Positions 17,421 through 27,000 of a DNA stretch of 64,000 nucleotides are shown here, piece by piece (positions within the stretch are counted from its first letter, which is position 1; every line of letters begins with the position of its first letter). The stretch comes from Pseudomonas matsuisoli. GTDB taxonomy: Bacteria > Pseudomonadota > Gammaproteobacteria > Pseudomonadales > Pseudomonadaceae. The notes beneath the pieces were generated by a model that saw nothing but the letters and a program-made list of their open reading frames with translations, was not told the origin of the DNA and did not search any database. The translations under genes were made by a program, and so were the position numbers. Location of the stretch: the NCBI RefSeq assembly GCF_014647635.1, contig NZ_BMPO01000002.1, positions 1 through 64,000 of the forward strand, given 5' to 3'.

Positions 17421-18403
17421 CAGGCAACCTCGCGAATAGCGGAATCATCGATGCTCAGGCCGACCAATGTGCCGGTGGCGTGCAAATCGGCGGCCGAGCG
17501 GTTGAGTACATCGACCACCAATTCTACGCCTCGCGCTTCGACGCGGTAGCGGATGACATTGCCGAGCAGGCTGTGCCCTTTGATTTGGGCGTCGATATCT
17601 CCACCGAAGCCGATGGCCTCGGGTCGGATCGCGATACGACAGGTCATCGTGCGTCGAAGCAAGGCTTCGGCCACGCATGCATCGAGCAGGTTGTAGTTGC
17701 CAATGAACCCGGCGGCGAAGGCATCGACAGGCGCGGTGTAGAGGGTTTCGGCATCGCCGCTCTGGACGATCTGGCCAGCGTTCATCAGGAAGATGCGGTC
17801 GGACATCGTCAACGCCTCTTCCTGATCGTGGGTGACAAAGATCGTGGTTAAGCCGAGCTCCTGTTGGATTCCTCGGATTTGCTCGCGTAGCAACTTGCGG
17901 ATGCGGGCGTCGAGCGCAGATAGCGGCTCATCGAGCAATAGCAAACGGGGCCGCGTAACCAACGAGCGGGCGAGGGCAACCCGTTGGCACTGGCCTCCGG
18001 ATAGTTGCGACGGGTACCGCGCAGCGAACTCGCCCAGTTCGACCATAGCCAGCGCATCGACGACACGCTTGTCCGACTCCGTTTTGCCGACCTTCTGCAT
18101 GCGCAAGCCGAACGCGACGTTCTGCGCCGCCGTCATGTTCGGGAACAACGCGTAGCTCTGAAAGACCATCCCAATCCCGCGCTTCTGTGGCGGCAGCGGC
18201 ACGATGTCCTGGCCGTCGACAAGAATGCGGCCGCCGCTGACATCGGTGAGGCCCGCGATACAGCGTAGCAACGTCGATTTTCCGCAACCCGAAGGACCAA
18301 GCAGCGTGACGAACTCACCCCTTGCGATCTCGCAATCGATGCCGGTGAAGATCGACGTAGTGCCATAACGCTTATCCAGTTTCTGAATGCTGAGGAAGCT
18401 CAT
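17420..18403 (-). CDS. ABC transporter ATP-binding protein (PotA/FbpC/PhnT-like)
   Basis: The 327-residue protein has an N-terminal ABC ATPase domain: Walker A GPSGCGKST, Q-loop VFQSYALFP, signature LSGGQCQRVALAR, Walker B LLLLDEPLSALD and the H-loop VTHDQEEA. A C-terminal TOBE-like domain (about 250-327) is typical of importers for spermidine, iron or 2-aminoethylphosphonate. The signature has Cys in place of the more common Gln (GGQCQR). The start at 18403 fits the conserved SIQKLDKRYG beginning, with GGAG 11 nt upstream. It is separated from the permease gene by 210 nt that hold a REP pair, and coupled to the HAD gene downstream. Confidence 0.92.
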   Translation of the reverse strand: MSFLSIQKLDKRYGTTSIFTGIDCEIARGEFVTLLGPSGCGKSTLLRCIAGLTDVSGGRILVDGQDIVPLPPQKRGIGMVFQSYALFPNMTAAQNVAFGLRMQKVGKTESDKRVVDALAMVELGEFAARYPSQLSGGQCQRVALARSLVTRPRLLLLDEPLSALDARIRKLLREQIRGIQQELGLTTIFVTHDQEEALTMSDRIFLMNAGQIVQSGDAETLYTAPVDAFAAGFIGNYNLLDACVAEALLRRTMTCRIAIRPEAIGFGGDIDAQIKGHSLLGNVIRYRVEARGVELVVDVLNRSAADLHATGTLVGLSIDDSAIREVA

Positions 18404-18476
18404 GGATGTGTGACTCCAAGGGGCGCAGGCCGATAGTTTCTTGGCGTTAGGGCCACCGCATTCGCGAGCAACCGGA

Positions 18477-18541
18477 GCGCCGGCCGGCCCGCGCCTACAG
18501 GGGACCGCGTTGCTTTTGTAGGAGCGGGCCGGGCGGCGATC
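18477..18541. repeat. Inverted REP-like pair inside the ABC operon
   Basis: A GTAGGAGCGGGCCGGG-type unit at 18518-18541 faces a partly complementary unit ending in GCGCCTAC near 18497. They lie between the second permease and the ATPase genes and could cause partial termination or mRNA protection there. Confidence 0.6.
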
Positions 18542-18613
18542 CGCTTGCCCGCGAATAGGACATGACATCCACTGCAAATCTCTGGCTTGTCCATGAGACC
18601 CCAGACCATCCCC

Positions 18614-19402
18614 TCACCCCCGATCCCGATTTAACCGATTCGCGATCCACGTAAACATCAACACGAAAAAAAAATACGAGATCACCAACGCGCTGCTGAA
18701 ATGCCCGCTGCTGTTGCGCATGTTGTTCAAATACACCTGCAGCGTTTCGTAGCGTGTCCCCACCAACAGATTGGCGAAGACGAATTCGGCGAAGAGAAAG
18801 GAAAACGACAGCAGCAGCGAAACCACCAGCCCCTTGCGTAGGTTCGGCAGGATGACGAGCAGCGCCGCCTTCCAGGTGCTGGCGCCGAGCAAGTGAGCGG
18901 CATCCATCAGGTCGCGAATATTGATCGCCAGCAAATTATTGGTGATGGCGCGATACATGAAGGGCAGGGCGATAGTGAAGTAGCAGCCCACCAGGATCCA
19001 AGGCGTTCCGGTCATGGCCAACGGGCCTGATCCATACAGCTGCAATAACCCCACTGACGACACGACCGGCGGCACCGCGAACGGCAGCAGGATGAGCACG
19101 TTCATCAGCCCGTCCAACTTCGGGAAGTGGTAATGCACGACGAATAACAGCGGCAAGATCAGCACGGTCGCCAGCAACAGCGCGCCCACGCAGACCAGGA
19201 TCGATTGCAGAAAGGCATTCAAGAAGCGCGGTTCCGTCCAGAGCTGGATGTACCACTTCAGGGTGAGGCCGTCCGGTAGTACGGTCGCGCTCCAGCTTGT
19301 CGAGATCGAATAGAGAAACGTGCCCAGCAACGGCAAGAGCAACATGGCGAAGAGCGCCCAAACCACAATGCGGTGATACAGCGCGGCGGGTTTAGTGGAC
19401 AT
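18614..19402 (-). CDS. ABC transporter permease (PotC/PhnV-like)
   Basis: The 262-residue protein has six predicted membrane helices and the BPD_transp_1 EAA-type loop NIRDLMDAAHLLGASTWKAALLVILPNLRKG, the site that contacts the ATPase. The order in the operon and the short N-terminus match the second permease of spermidine/phosphonate-type importers. Its start lies 11 nt inside the end of the first permease gene, so translation is coupled. No substrate can be deduced from the permease alone. Confidence 0.9.
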   Translation of the reverse strand: MSTKPAALYHRIVVWALFAMLLLPLLGTFLYSISTSWSATVLPDGLTLKWYIQLWTEPRFLNAFLQSILVCVGALLLATVLILPLLFVVHYHFPKLDGLMNVLILLPFAVPPVVSSVGLLQLYGSGPLAMTGTPWILVGCYFTIALPFMYRAITNNLLAINIRDLMDAAHLLGASTWKAALLVILPNLRKGLVVSLLLSFSFLFAEFVFANLLVGTRYETLQVYLNNMRNSSGHFSSALVISYFFFVLMFTWIANRLNRDRG

Positions 19403-20288
19403 GGTAGCTCCGCTTCAGCAGCCACTGATGGGCGGCGGTGAACACCACCATCATGCCCACCAGCACCATCGACAACGCACTGGCGAGATTTGGATCGAGG
19501 TTGATATCGCCGGCCACCAATGCGGCGATACGGATCGGCATGACGTTGAAATTACCCGTGGTCAGCGCGTAGACCGTTGCGTAGGCACCCAGCGCATTGG
19601 CCAGCAGGATCACGAAGGTGCCCAGCAGTGCGGGCGTGAGCACCGGCAAGCCAATGTGCCACCAGTAGCGCAGGGCGCTGGCGCCTAGCAATGACGCCGA
19701 CTCTCTCCAGTCATCGCGCAACGCGTCGAACGCGGGGTAGAGCAGAAGAACCCCCAGCGGGATCTGGAAGTAGGTGTAGACGACGATCAGGCCAGTCTTA
19801 GAGTACAGGTTGAAGTCGCTGAGCAGACCATATTGCTTGAGCACCAGCGTCAGCGCGCCGTTGAAGCCAAGGATGATGACGAATGCGAAGGCGAGCGGTA
19901 CGCCTGTGAAGTTACTCGTCATGTTCGAGAATGCCATGACGAAATCCCGTACTTTCGAATCGACCTGGCGTAGCGAGTAGCTGCCTATCACCGCGAACAG
20001 CAGCCCCAGCACGCTCGACCAGACGGTGATTTCCAGACTGAACTGCATGGCCTGACGATAAAAGCGCGATGAAAACACGCGCTCGTAGTTGGCAAGACTC
20101 CAGCCGCCTTCGGCAATCGCACTGTTGATTGCCACCCAGAACAGCGGCGCGATCTGAAACGCCACGAAAAACACGGCGAACGGCGCCAGGCACAACAGCG
20201 GTAGCCAGCGGCGCGAAGAGCGCGGCTTCGGTAGGTTGGGGGTGGGAAGCGCTGCGGTCGTGTCGGAGGGAGCGGGGTTGACCGTCAT
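19392..20288 (-). CDS. ABC transporter permease (PotB/PhnU-like)
   Basis: The 298-residue protein has a Pro-rich cytoplasmic N-terminus (about 1-28), then six membrane helices. The ATPase-contact loop is DDWRESASLLGASALRYWWHIGLPVLTPALLG. The ATG at 20288 overlaps the phosphoesterase stop (ATGA, 20285-20288), which decides the start over a longer frame reaching 20354. With the following permease it forms the membrane channel of the importer. Confidence 0.9.
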   Translation of the reverse strand: MTVNPAPSDTTAALPTPNLPKPRSSRRWLPLLCLAPFAVFFVAFQIAPLFWVAINSAIAEGGWSLANYERVFSSRFYRQAMQFSLEITVWSSVLGLLFAVIGSYSLRQVDSKVRDFVMAFSNMTSNFTGVPLAFAFVIILGFNGALTLVLKQYGLLSDFNLYSKTGLIVVYTYFQIPLGVLLLYPAFDALRDDWRESASLLGASALRYWWHIGLPVLTPALLGTFVILLANALGAYATVYALTTGNFNVMPIRIAALVAGDINLDPNLASALSMVLVGMMVVFTAAHQWLLKRSYHVH

Positions 20289-21091
20289 GCCAGCAGTGCC
20301 TTGCAACCGGGTTTTTCGTGCACCACGCCGAGGATTGTGCAAAGTGTGCCGCACAGGTCCGTCTGCCGCGGCGTGGCGGCCGGATCCAGGCTGAAGGCAT
20401 CGCCTATGACGAACAGCGGCACCTCGCGCTCCTCAGCGAGCAGGCCGTTGTGCGAGCGGTCAGCGTTCATACCGTGATCGGCGGTGACGATGATCTGGTA
20501 ACCCGCGTCATGCCAACGTTGCAGGTATTCGGCGAGGTAGATGTCCGCCATGCGTGCGGCATTGCGGTACTGAGCGGAGTCCCCACCGTGCTTGTGCCCG
20601 GCGTCATCGATGTTCATCGGGTGGATCAGCAGTACGTCCGGCGTATAGCGCGTGCGCAACGCCTCGGCATCCGCGAATACGTGGGAGTCCGGGTAATGGT
20701 CCTGCCAGTAGAACAGGCCGTGTTGGATCGGCAATTTCGCATCATCGGTCAACCGATCGCGAGCGGCATCGAAGGGCGCGCGGTTATAGAGTTCGCTGAC
20801 CCAGTGATAAGCCGCCGCTGCTGTGACAAGACCGGCTTCGCAAGCGATATGGAAGAGGCTGCGGTGGTGGCTGAGCCTAACCACGTCGTTGTGCACGATG
20901 CCGCTTTCGATGGGGGGCACGCCCGTCAGGATGCATTCGTAGAGTGGGCGTGACAGTGCCGGCAGCTCGCACGTGAGACGGTAGTACGCACCGCGCCTGG
21001 CGTTACACCAGGCGTGCAGATGACCCATCGCGTGGCGCGCGACCGCATGGGTGAGGCCGTCGAGAACGACCAGGATGATCTTTCGTTTCAT
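20285..21091 (-). CDS. Cytoplasmic NPP/alkaline-phosphatase-superfamily phosphoesterase
   Basis: The 268-residue protein carries metal and nucleophile motifs of the nucleotide pyrophosphatase/phosphodiesterase fold: VVLDGLTHA near residue 9, LPALSRPLYECILTG with a Ser nucleophile candidate, HPMNIDDAGHKHGG, and VTADHGMNADRSHNG. It lacks a signal peptide, so it works in the cytoplasm, unlike most NPPs. It is shorter than phosphonoacetate hydrolase (about 400). Placed between the binding protein and the permeases, it probably hydrolyses the imported phosphoester, with the HAD enzyme acting later. The exact substrate is unknown. Confidence 0.82.
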   Translation of the reverse strand: MKRKIILVVLDGLTHAVARHAMGHLHAWCNARRGAYYRLTCELPALSRPLYECILTGVPPIESGIVHNDVVRLSHHRSLFHIACEAGLVTAAAAYHWVSELYNRAPFDAARDRLTDDAKLPIQHGLFYWQDHYPDSHVFADAEALRTRYTPDVLLIHPMNIDDAGHKHGGDSAQYRNAARMADIYLAEYLQRWHDAGYQIIVTADHGMNADRSHNGLLAEEREVPLFVIGDAFSLDPAATPRQTDLCGTLCTILGVVHEKPGCKALLA

Positions 21092-21126
21092 GGGTTAGCT
21101 GCCCGCGAGTGAACACAGCGAAGAGC

Positions 21127-21190
21127 GATCGCCCACAAGTGGGCTCCTACAAAAAGCGTGATCTGTGCAGGAGCCAGCTTGCTGGCGATC
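21127..21190. repeat. Inverted pair of REP elements (BIME-like)
   Basis: A 24-nt unit GATCGCCCACAAGTGGG...CTCCTAC at 21127-21150 faces its near reverse complement at 21167-21190, with a 16-nt spacer. The pair sits between the binding-protein gene and the phosphoesterase gene of the ABC operon. Confidence 0.85.
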
Positions 21191-21202
21191 CGGTTGAGCT
21201 GC

Positions 21203-22261
21203 TTACTGCATATTGATCAACACGTTTTCCTGCCACAGCTGCGGCAGCGCTTTGGAGGTCTTCTCCCAAGCGTCCGCGTCTTCGATCGGCTTCGCCTTGG
21301 CGTACTGTTCGTTGGGGATCATCTTCGCCTCGACATCCGCCGGCAGGTCGATGTGCTCGGCGCGAATCGGGCGGGCATTACCCTTGGCCAGATTGATCTG
21401 CCCGGCATCGCTGAAAATGTACTCGCGCGCCAGTTTGGCGGCGTTTGGATGCTTGGCGTACTTGTTGATGATGGTCGTGTAGCCGGACATTACCGAGCCA
21501 TCGGACGGGATGAGCACATCGAAACGTGCAGGATCGATCTGGTCACGGTAGGAAAGGCCATTAAAGTCCCAGACGATGCCGACTTCCACTTCACCACGCT
21601 CGAGCGTCTGGATGGTGGGGTTGGACAGGGACAAGCGCCCTTGTTCTGCGATGTCGGCGAAGTAATCCAGGCCCGGTTGAATGTCCTTCTCGTTACCGCC
21701 ATTGGCGATAGCGGCGGCCAGCACGCCGTTCACGGCTTGCGCGGCGGAACTCACGTCGCCGATGGCGACTTTGTATGTGCCTTCCCTCAACTCGGCCCAG
21801 GAGGTCGGTGCATCCTTCACTAATTGCTTGTTGACGATGAACGCGATGGTGCCGGTGTAGGCCAGCGCCCAATGGCCATCGGCGTCCTTCGCCCAGCCCG
21901 GAATTTGATCCCAGGTGCTGGGCTTGTAGGGTTGCGTCACTCCTTTTTGCACGGCCACCGGACCGAACGCAGCGCCGACATCACCGATGTCCGCCGTGGC
22001 ATTGTCTTTTTCGGCATCGAACTTGGCGATTTCCTGCGCCGAGCTCATGTCGGTGTCCATGTGCTTGAGGCCATACTTCGTCGCCAGATCTTCCCAGGTG
22101 CCTTTCCAATTCGCCCAGCTGTCAGGCATGCCGACACTGTTGACCTCAGCCTCGGCCCGCGCGGCTTTTTCCAGGGCTGCGAGGTCCGTTTCAGTGGCGC
22201 TGGCCGTCGCCGCGACAGCGATCGACATGCCCAACAGTGAAGCCAGAAACAGCTGTTTCAT
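21203..22261 (-). CDS. ABC transporter periplasmic solute-binding protein
   Basis: The 352-residue protein begins with a signal peptide (LASLLGMSIAVAATASA) and has the family-1 solute-binding fold: WANWKGTWEDLATKYG, TADIGDVGAAFGPVAVQKGV, ALAYTGTIAFIVNK, PTSWAELREGTYKVAIGD and a C-terminal EYIFSDAGQINLAKGNARPIR. This pattern is shared with binding proteins for spermidine, iron and 2-aminoethylphosphonate. The ATG at 22261 follows AAAGGAG at 8 nt; the longer open frame is upstream sequence. It is the first gene of the ABC operon and is separated from the rest by a REP pair, which may allow it to be made in excess. Confidence 0.9.
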   Translation of the reverse strand: MKQLFLASLLGMSIAVAATASATETDLAALEKAARAEAEVNSVGMPDSWANWKGTWEDLATKYGLKHMDTDMSSAQEIAKFDAEKDNATADIGDVGAAFGPVAVQKGVTQPYKPSTWDQIPGWAKDADGHWALAYTGTIAFIVNKQLVKDAPTSWAELREGTYKVAIGDVSSAAQAVNGVLAAAIANGGNEKDIQPGLDYFADIAEQGRLSLSNPTIQTLERGEVEVGIVWDFNGLSYRDQIDPARFDVLIPSDGSVMSGYTTIINKYAKHPNAAKLAREYIFSDAGQINLAKGNARPIRAEHIDLPADVEAKMIPNEQYAKAKPIEDADAWEKTSKALPQLWQENVLINMQ

Positions 22262-22565
22262 TCGATGCTCCTTTCCCAGGTGAAGTGATTGACCTTGCGT
22301 ATCGACGCCCGGCCAATCTATTACTCCGCAGTGACACTTTTGTTTCAGTGCGCTGAAGCATAGCCCCTGTTGGCCTGGGCGCAGTTCCATGGAAATAGCC
22401 GCCGATGGTGACGCTGGTACCTGTAGGGGGACCGGGCGGCGATCGGCTTTAGTCGCGAAGGCGAACATCGTTCGCCCAACCCAGAAACGCACTGTCCCGT
22501 TTAGGAGCGCTTCATCGGCCGGGCTCTTTCCTTGATACTGACATGCCCTGTTACGAGTACCCGAA
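22262..22565. other. Divergent promoter region of ABC operon and MFS gene, with a REP-like unit
   Basis: About 300 nt between divergent genes. A REP-like unit GTAGGGGGACCGGGCGGC...GATC lies at 22423-22444. Promoters in both directions are expected but I cannot place them. Confidence 0.45.
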
Positions 22566-23765
22566 ATGTCCCAGCAAACGCCACATCACCTGAGCCGTTG
22601 GCTCGTCCTGCTGATGGCCGTTGCCACCGGCATCGCCGTGGCAAGCAACTACTACAACCAACCGCTGCTGCACACGATCGCTGATCGCTTCGGTTTGTCG
22701 TTCTCGCAGGCGGGGATCATCGTCACCACTGCGCAGGTGAGTTACGCCGCTGGCTTGCTTCTGTTGGTACCGCTGGGAGATTTGTTGGAGCGCCGACGCC
22801 TTATCGTGTCGATGACCGTCGTAGCGGCGGTTGGGCTCGGTATCAGTGCCAGCGCCAACAGCATTGGTTGGTTGTTGCTCGGCACAACGCTGACTGGGTT
22901 ATTTTCGGTGGTGGCACAGGTGCTGGTGCCATTCGCCGCGACGCTGGCCTCTCCGGAAGAGCGTGGACGAGTGGTGGGTACGGTCATGAGTGGATTGATC
23001 TTGGGCATCCTGCTCGCACGTACCGTAGCCGGCGCCTTGTCCGAGATCGGCGACTGGCGCACGGTCTATATCTTGGCGTCGATCCTGATGCTCGCAACTG
23101 CCGTCGCGCTTCGTTTTGCGCTACCGCATTACCATCAATCCGCAGGGCTGAGCTATCCGGGCCTTTTGCGCTCTGTCTTCACCCTGCTCAAGGAGGAGCC
23201 GGTCCACCGGCTGAGAACGTTCCTCGGCGGCCTGGGTTTTGCCATCTTTGCGATTTTCTGGACGCCGTTGGCCTTTCTTCTATCGTCGGAGCCTTATGGC
23301 TACTCCGATGGCACGATCGGATTGTTTGGGCTGGCGGGCGCAGTGGGTGCATTGGCAGCGAATGTCGCCGGGCGCATGGCCGACAAAGGCAAAGGTACGC
23401 TGGCAACCACTATCGGTCTCGTGTTTCTGACCGCCTCCTGGCTACCCTTGGTCTTCGCGCAAAGCTCGCTGGCAGCATTGCTGATTGGGGTGGTCGTACT
23501 TGATCTGGCGGTGCAGCTTTCCCATGTCAGCAATCAGAACGTCGTCTACAAACTGCGCCCCGAAGCCCGTAGCCGTTTGAATGCCGGCTACATGACGGGG
23601 TATTTCCTCGGTGGTTCGCTGGGCTCGCTGTTGTCGGCGGCGCTTTACCAGCATTTCGGTTGGCCGGGCGTGTGCGCGGCAGGATTTACCTGCGGCGCGG
23701 TAGCGTTGGTGACGTGGATGCTGTCCCGCCGCCCCGCAACGGACCGAGGCGCGGTAAGAACATAA
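22566..23765 (+). CDS. MFS transporter, drug/sugar efflux type (DHA1)
   Basis: The 399-residue protein has twelve predicted membrane helices. The DHA1 hallmarks are NYYNQPLLHTIADRFGLS at the start, the loop 2-3 motif GDLLERRRLIV, and the GLAGAVGALAANVAGRMADKG segment opening the second half. Members export arabinose-like sugars, drugs or metabolites; the actual substrate cannot be told. The start is the ATG at 22566, without an obvious ribosome-binding site. It is followed by REP elements and lies alone between the ABC operon and hrpA. Confidence 0.88.
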   Translation: MSQQTPHHLSRWLVLLMAVATGIAVASNYYNQPLLHTIADRFGLSFSQAGIIVTTAQVSYAAGLLLLVPLGDLLERRRLIVSMTVVAAVGLGISASANSIGWLLLGTTLTGLFSVVAQVLVPFAATLASPEERGRVVGTVMSGLILGILLARTVAGALSEIGDWRTVYILASILMLATAVALRFALPHYHQSAGLSYPGLLRSVFTLLKEEPVHRLRTFLGGLGFAIFAIFWTPLAFLLSSEPYGYSDGTIGLFGLAGAVGALAANVAGRMADKGKGTLATTIGLVFLTASWLPLVFAQSSLAALLIGVVVLDLAVQLSHVSNQNVVYKLRPEARSRLNAGYMTGYFLGGSLGSLLSAALYQHFGWPGVCAAGFTCGAVALVTWMLSRRPATDRGAVRT

Positions 23766-24091
23766 GGGGCGTTTGGAAATAGCGCCGCCGGCGATCACGT
23801 TTTGTCGCTTGAGCCGAGGTGTTCGCACGATCTGATCGCCAGCAAACTGGCTCCTACAAAGAGCGGTGTCTGAGCTGCAGCGGTGAGAGCACGAGGCGCG
23901 TGTAGGAGCCCACTTGTGGGCGATCAATATCGGGGACACCAACATCGTTCAAGCGTCGCTGCCTCTATCGGATCGCCCACAAGCTAATCGCAGCCCAGGT
24001 GGTTCGATCCAGGCTTCGGCCCGCCGGCATCGTGGCGTCGGGCCAAATCTGCGACAATCCCGCTCTTTTCCGCCGAGATACGTCGAGCCTG
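23766..24091. other. Intergenic region with REP pair upstream of hrpA
   Basis: About 325 nt. It contains the inverted REP pair 23834-23925 and a partial REP unit (GATCGCCCACAAG) at 23971-23983. The hrpA promoter is presumably downstream of these, near 24040, but is not clear. Confidence 0.6.
23834..23925. repeat. Inverted pair of REP elements (BIME-like)
   Basis: GATCGCCAGCAAACTGG...CTCCTAC at 23834-23857 faces GTAGGAGCCCACTTGTGGGC...GATC at 23902-23925. The two are variants of the same 24-nt unit in opposite orientation, 44 nt apart. Confidence 0.85.
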
Positions 24092-27000
24092 ATGTCCGAT
24101 TCGAAACCCGCCATCGCCTCCCTGCTGAAAAACCTTGACCAAGCGATGATCGCCGACCGGCATCGCCTGCGTCGTCAGTTGCACGATTTGCAGAAGCAAC
24201 CTGACGACGCGGGGCTGGCGCAGTGGCTAGCGCGCTTTCAGGCGTCTTGTGAAAAAGTCGAGGCGCGTAGGCAGAGCGTGCCTGTCATGCGTTACGACGA
24301 CGCGCTGCCCATCGCGGCCAAGCGTGATGAAATCAAGGCGGCGCTGGAAAAGCATCAGGTTGTGGTAATCGCAGGCGAAACGGGTTCAGGCAAGACCACT
24401 CAGCTTCCGAAAATCTGCCTCGAACTCGGGCGCGGCGTGCACGGGCTAATTGGCCACACGCAACCACGCCGCCTGGCTGCGCGCAGCGTTGCGACACGCG
24501 TCGCCGAAGAAATCGGAACACCCCTCGGCGAGCTCGTGGGCTATCAAGTGCGTTTCGAAGACCAGTCCAACGAACGCAGCCTTATCAAATTGATGACGGA
24601 TGGCATCCTGCTCGCCGAAACGCAGCATGACCGCTTCCTCGAGCGCTACGACACCCTCATCGTCGACGAAGCCCACGAGCGTTCGCTCAACATCGACTTC
24701 CTGCTCGGTTACCTGAAAACGCTTCTTCCCCGGCGACCGGACCTCAAGGTCATCATTACGTCGGCGACGATCGACCTGGAGCGCTTCAGCAAGCATTTTA
24801 GGGTCGATCACCCAGAGGGTGGCGGAGCCGACGCGCCCATCGTCGAGGTATCAGGTCGTACCTATCCGGTCGACACGTGGTATCGCCCGTTGGCGGCAGA
24901 AGTGGATGAAGAGGGTGAACCCCTGATGGACGACCTCTCGGTCGATCAGGGCATTCTTGCTGCGCTCGAAGAAATCGAGGCACACGAACGCAGCGTGGGG
25001 CAGCGTCCGGGCGATGTGCTCGTATTTTTGCCGGGCGAGCGGGAAATTCGCGACGCCGCCGATGCGTTACGCAAGGCGAACCTGCGGTTCACGGAAGTGC
25101 TGCCGCTCTATGCCCGGCTGACGCCAGGGGAACAACAAAAGATCTTCCAGCCGCGCCCTGGCCGGAAGGTGGTCCTGGCGACCAACGTGGCGGAAACGTC
25201 GCTGACCGTTCCTGGCATTCGCTACGTGATCGATTCGGGCACCGCACGCATCAGCCGTTACAGCTATCGCTCCAAAGTGCAGCGGTTGCCGATCGAAGCC
25301 ATTTCCCAGGCCAGCGCGAACCAGCGTAAAGGGCGATGCGGGCGGGTGGAGCCGGGTATCTGCATCCGGCTCTACAGCGAAGAAGATTTTGTCGGGCGCC
25401 CCGAATTCACCGATCCCGAGATCCTGCGGACCAACCTCGCTGCAGTCATCCTGCAGATGCTGCACCTGCGCCTGGGCAGTATCGATGCGTTTCCCTTCAT
25501 CGAGCCGCCCGATGGCAAGGCGGTCAGCGATGGCTTCACGCTGTTGCAGGAACTCTCGGCGGTCAATCGGGAAAACCAGCTCACGCCGCTCGGCCGCCAT
25601 CTGGCACGCTTGCCGATCGATCCGCGTTTGGGGCGGATGGTGCTGGAGGCCGTCAGCCAAGGCAGCCTTGAAGACATCCTTATCGTGGTCAGCGCATTGT
25701 CTGTGCAGGACCCCCGCGAGCGCCCGATAGAGCGGCAACAGGCAGCCGACCAGGCACACGCGCAGTGGAAGGATCCGGATTCTGATTTCGCGGCGCTGAT
25801 CAACCTTTGGCGCGGCTTCGAAGAGCAGCGTCAGGCATTGGGCTCAAACCCGCTGCGTAACTGGTGTAAGAAGAACTTCCTCAATTACCTACGGCTGCGG
25901 GAGTGGCGGGATGCACACCGGCAACTGACGCTGTTGTGTCGGGAGTTGAAGTTGAGTGGGAAAGGCGCCGCTGTTGCCGACTCAATATCGCCCAAAGCGA
26001 TCGCCCGCAACCGGGCTCCTACAGGAGAAAGTGAGCCCCGTAGGAGCCCACTTGTGGGCGATCCAGAGGGTGCGGCTACCGCTGAATCACAGGATCCACG
26101 TCTCGCGCCCACCAAAGACACCCGCGTCAATGCCATCGCTCGCCAGCAGGCCGAGCAATCCGAAGCGGCGGTTCGCGCGCGTGGTTATGCCGCGGTGCAC
26201 AAGGCAATTCTGTCCGGGTTACTCAGCCAGATCGGCCAGAAAACCGAAGAGGGCGACTTCAACGGCGCGCGCCAACGCCGCTTCTGGGTGCATCCGTCCA
26301 GCGTCATCGGCCGCAAAAAGCCGAATTGGATCATGGCCGCTGAACTGGTGGAAACCACCAAGCTGTTCGCCCGCATGGTCGCGAAGATCGAGCCTGACTG
26401 GATCGAGCCCTTGGCCGCGCATTTGGTGAAGAAAAATCACCTAGAGCCGCATTGGGAGAAGAAACGTGGCCAGGTGGTGGCCTATGAACAGGTGACGCTG
26501 TACGGGCTCATCATCGTGGGCAAGCGGCCGGTGCACTACGGCCCCATCCACCCCGCCACATCGCGGGAAGTGTTCATTCGCGAAGGGCTGGTGCGGGGCG
26601 ATATCAACAGCCGCGCCAAATGCCTCGGTGCGAACCAGCGACTACTGGAAACCCTCGACGAATTGGAAGCCAAGGCTCGCCGTCGTGACATTCTGGCAGA
26701 CGAAGAAACGCTGTTCGGTTTTTACGACAAGCACGTTCCCGCCGACATCTACCAGACCTCTAGTTTCGACAACTGGTACAAGCGCGAAAGTGCGAAGAAT
26801 CCACAGCTACTGATCATGTGCGAAGAGGACGTCCTCGCGCGGGAAGCCAGCGAGGTCACGGCCTCGCAGTACCCAGACAGCCTGCATATCGGCGATTTGC
26901 AGTTGCCGTTGTCCTACGAGTTCGAACCGACCCATCCTCGTGATGGGGTGACCTTGCGCGTGCCGGCTCCATTGTTGCCCCAGTTGCCAGCGGAACGTCT

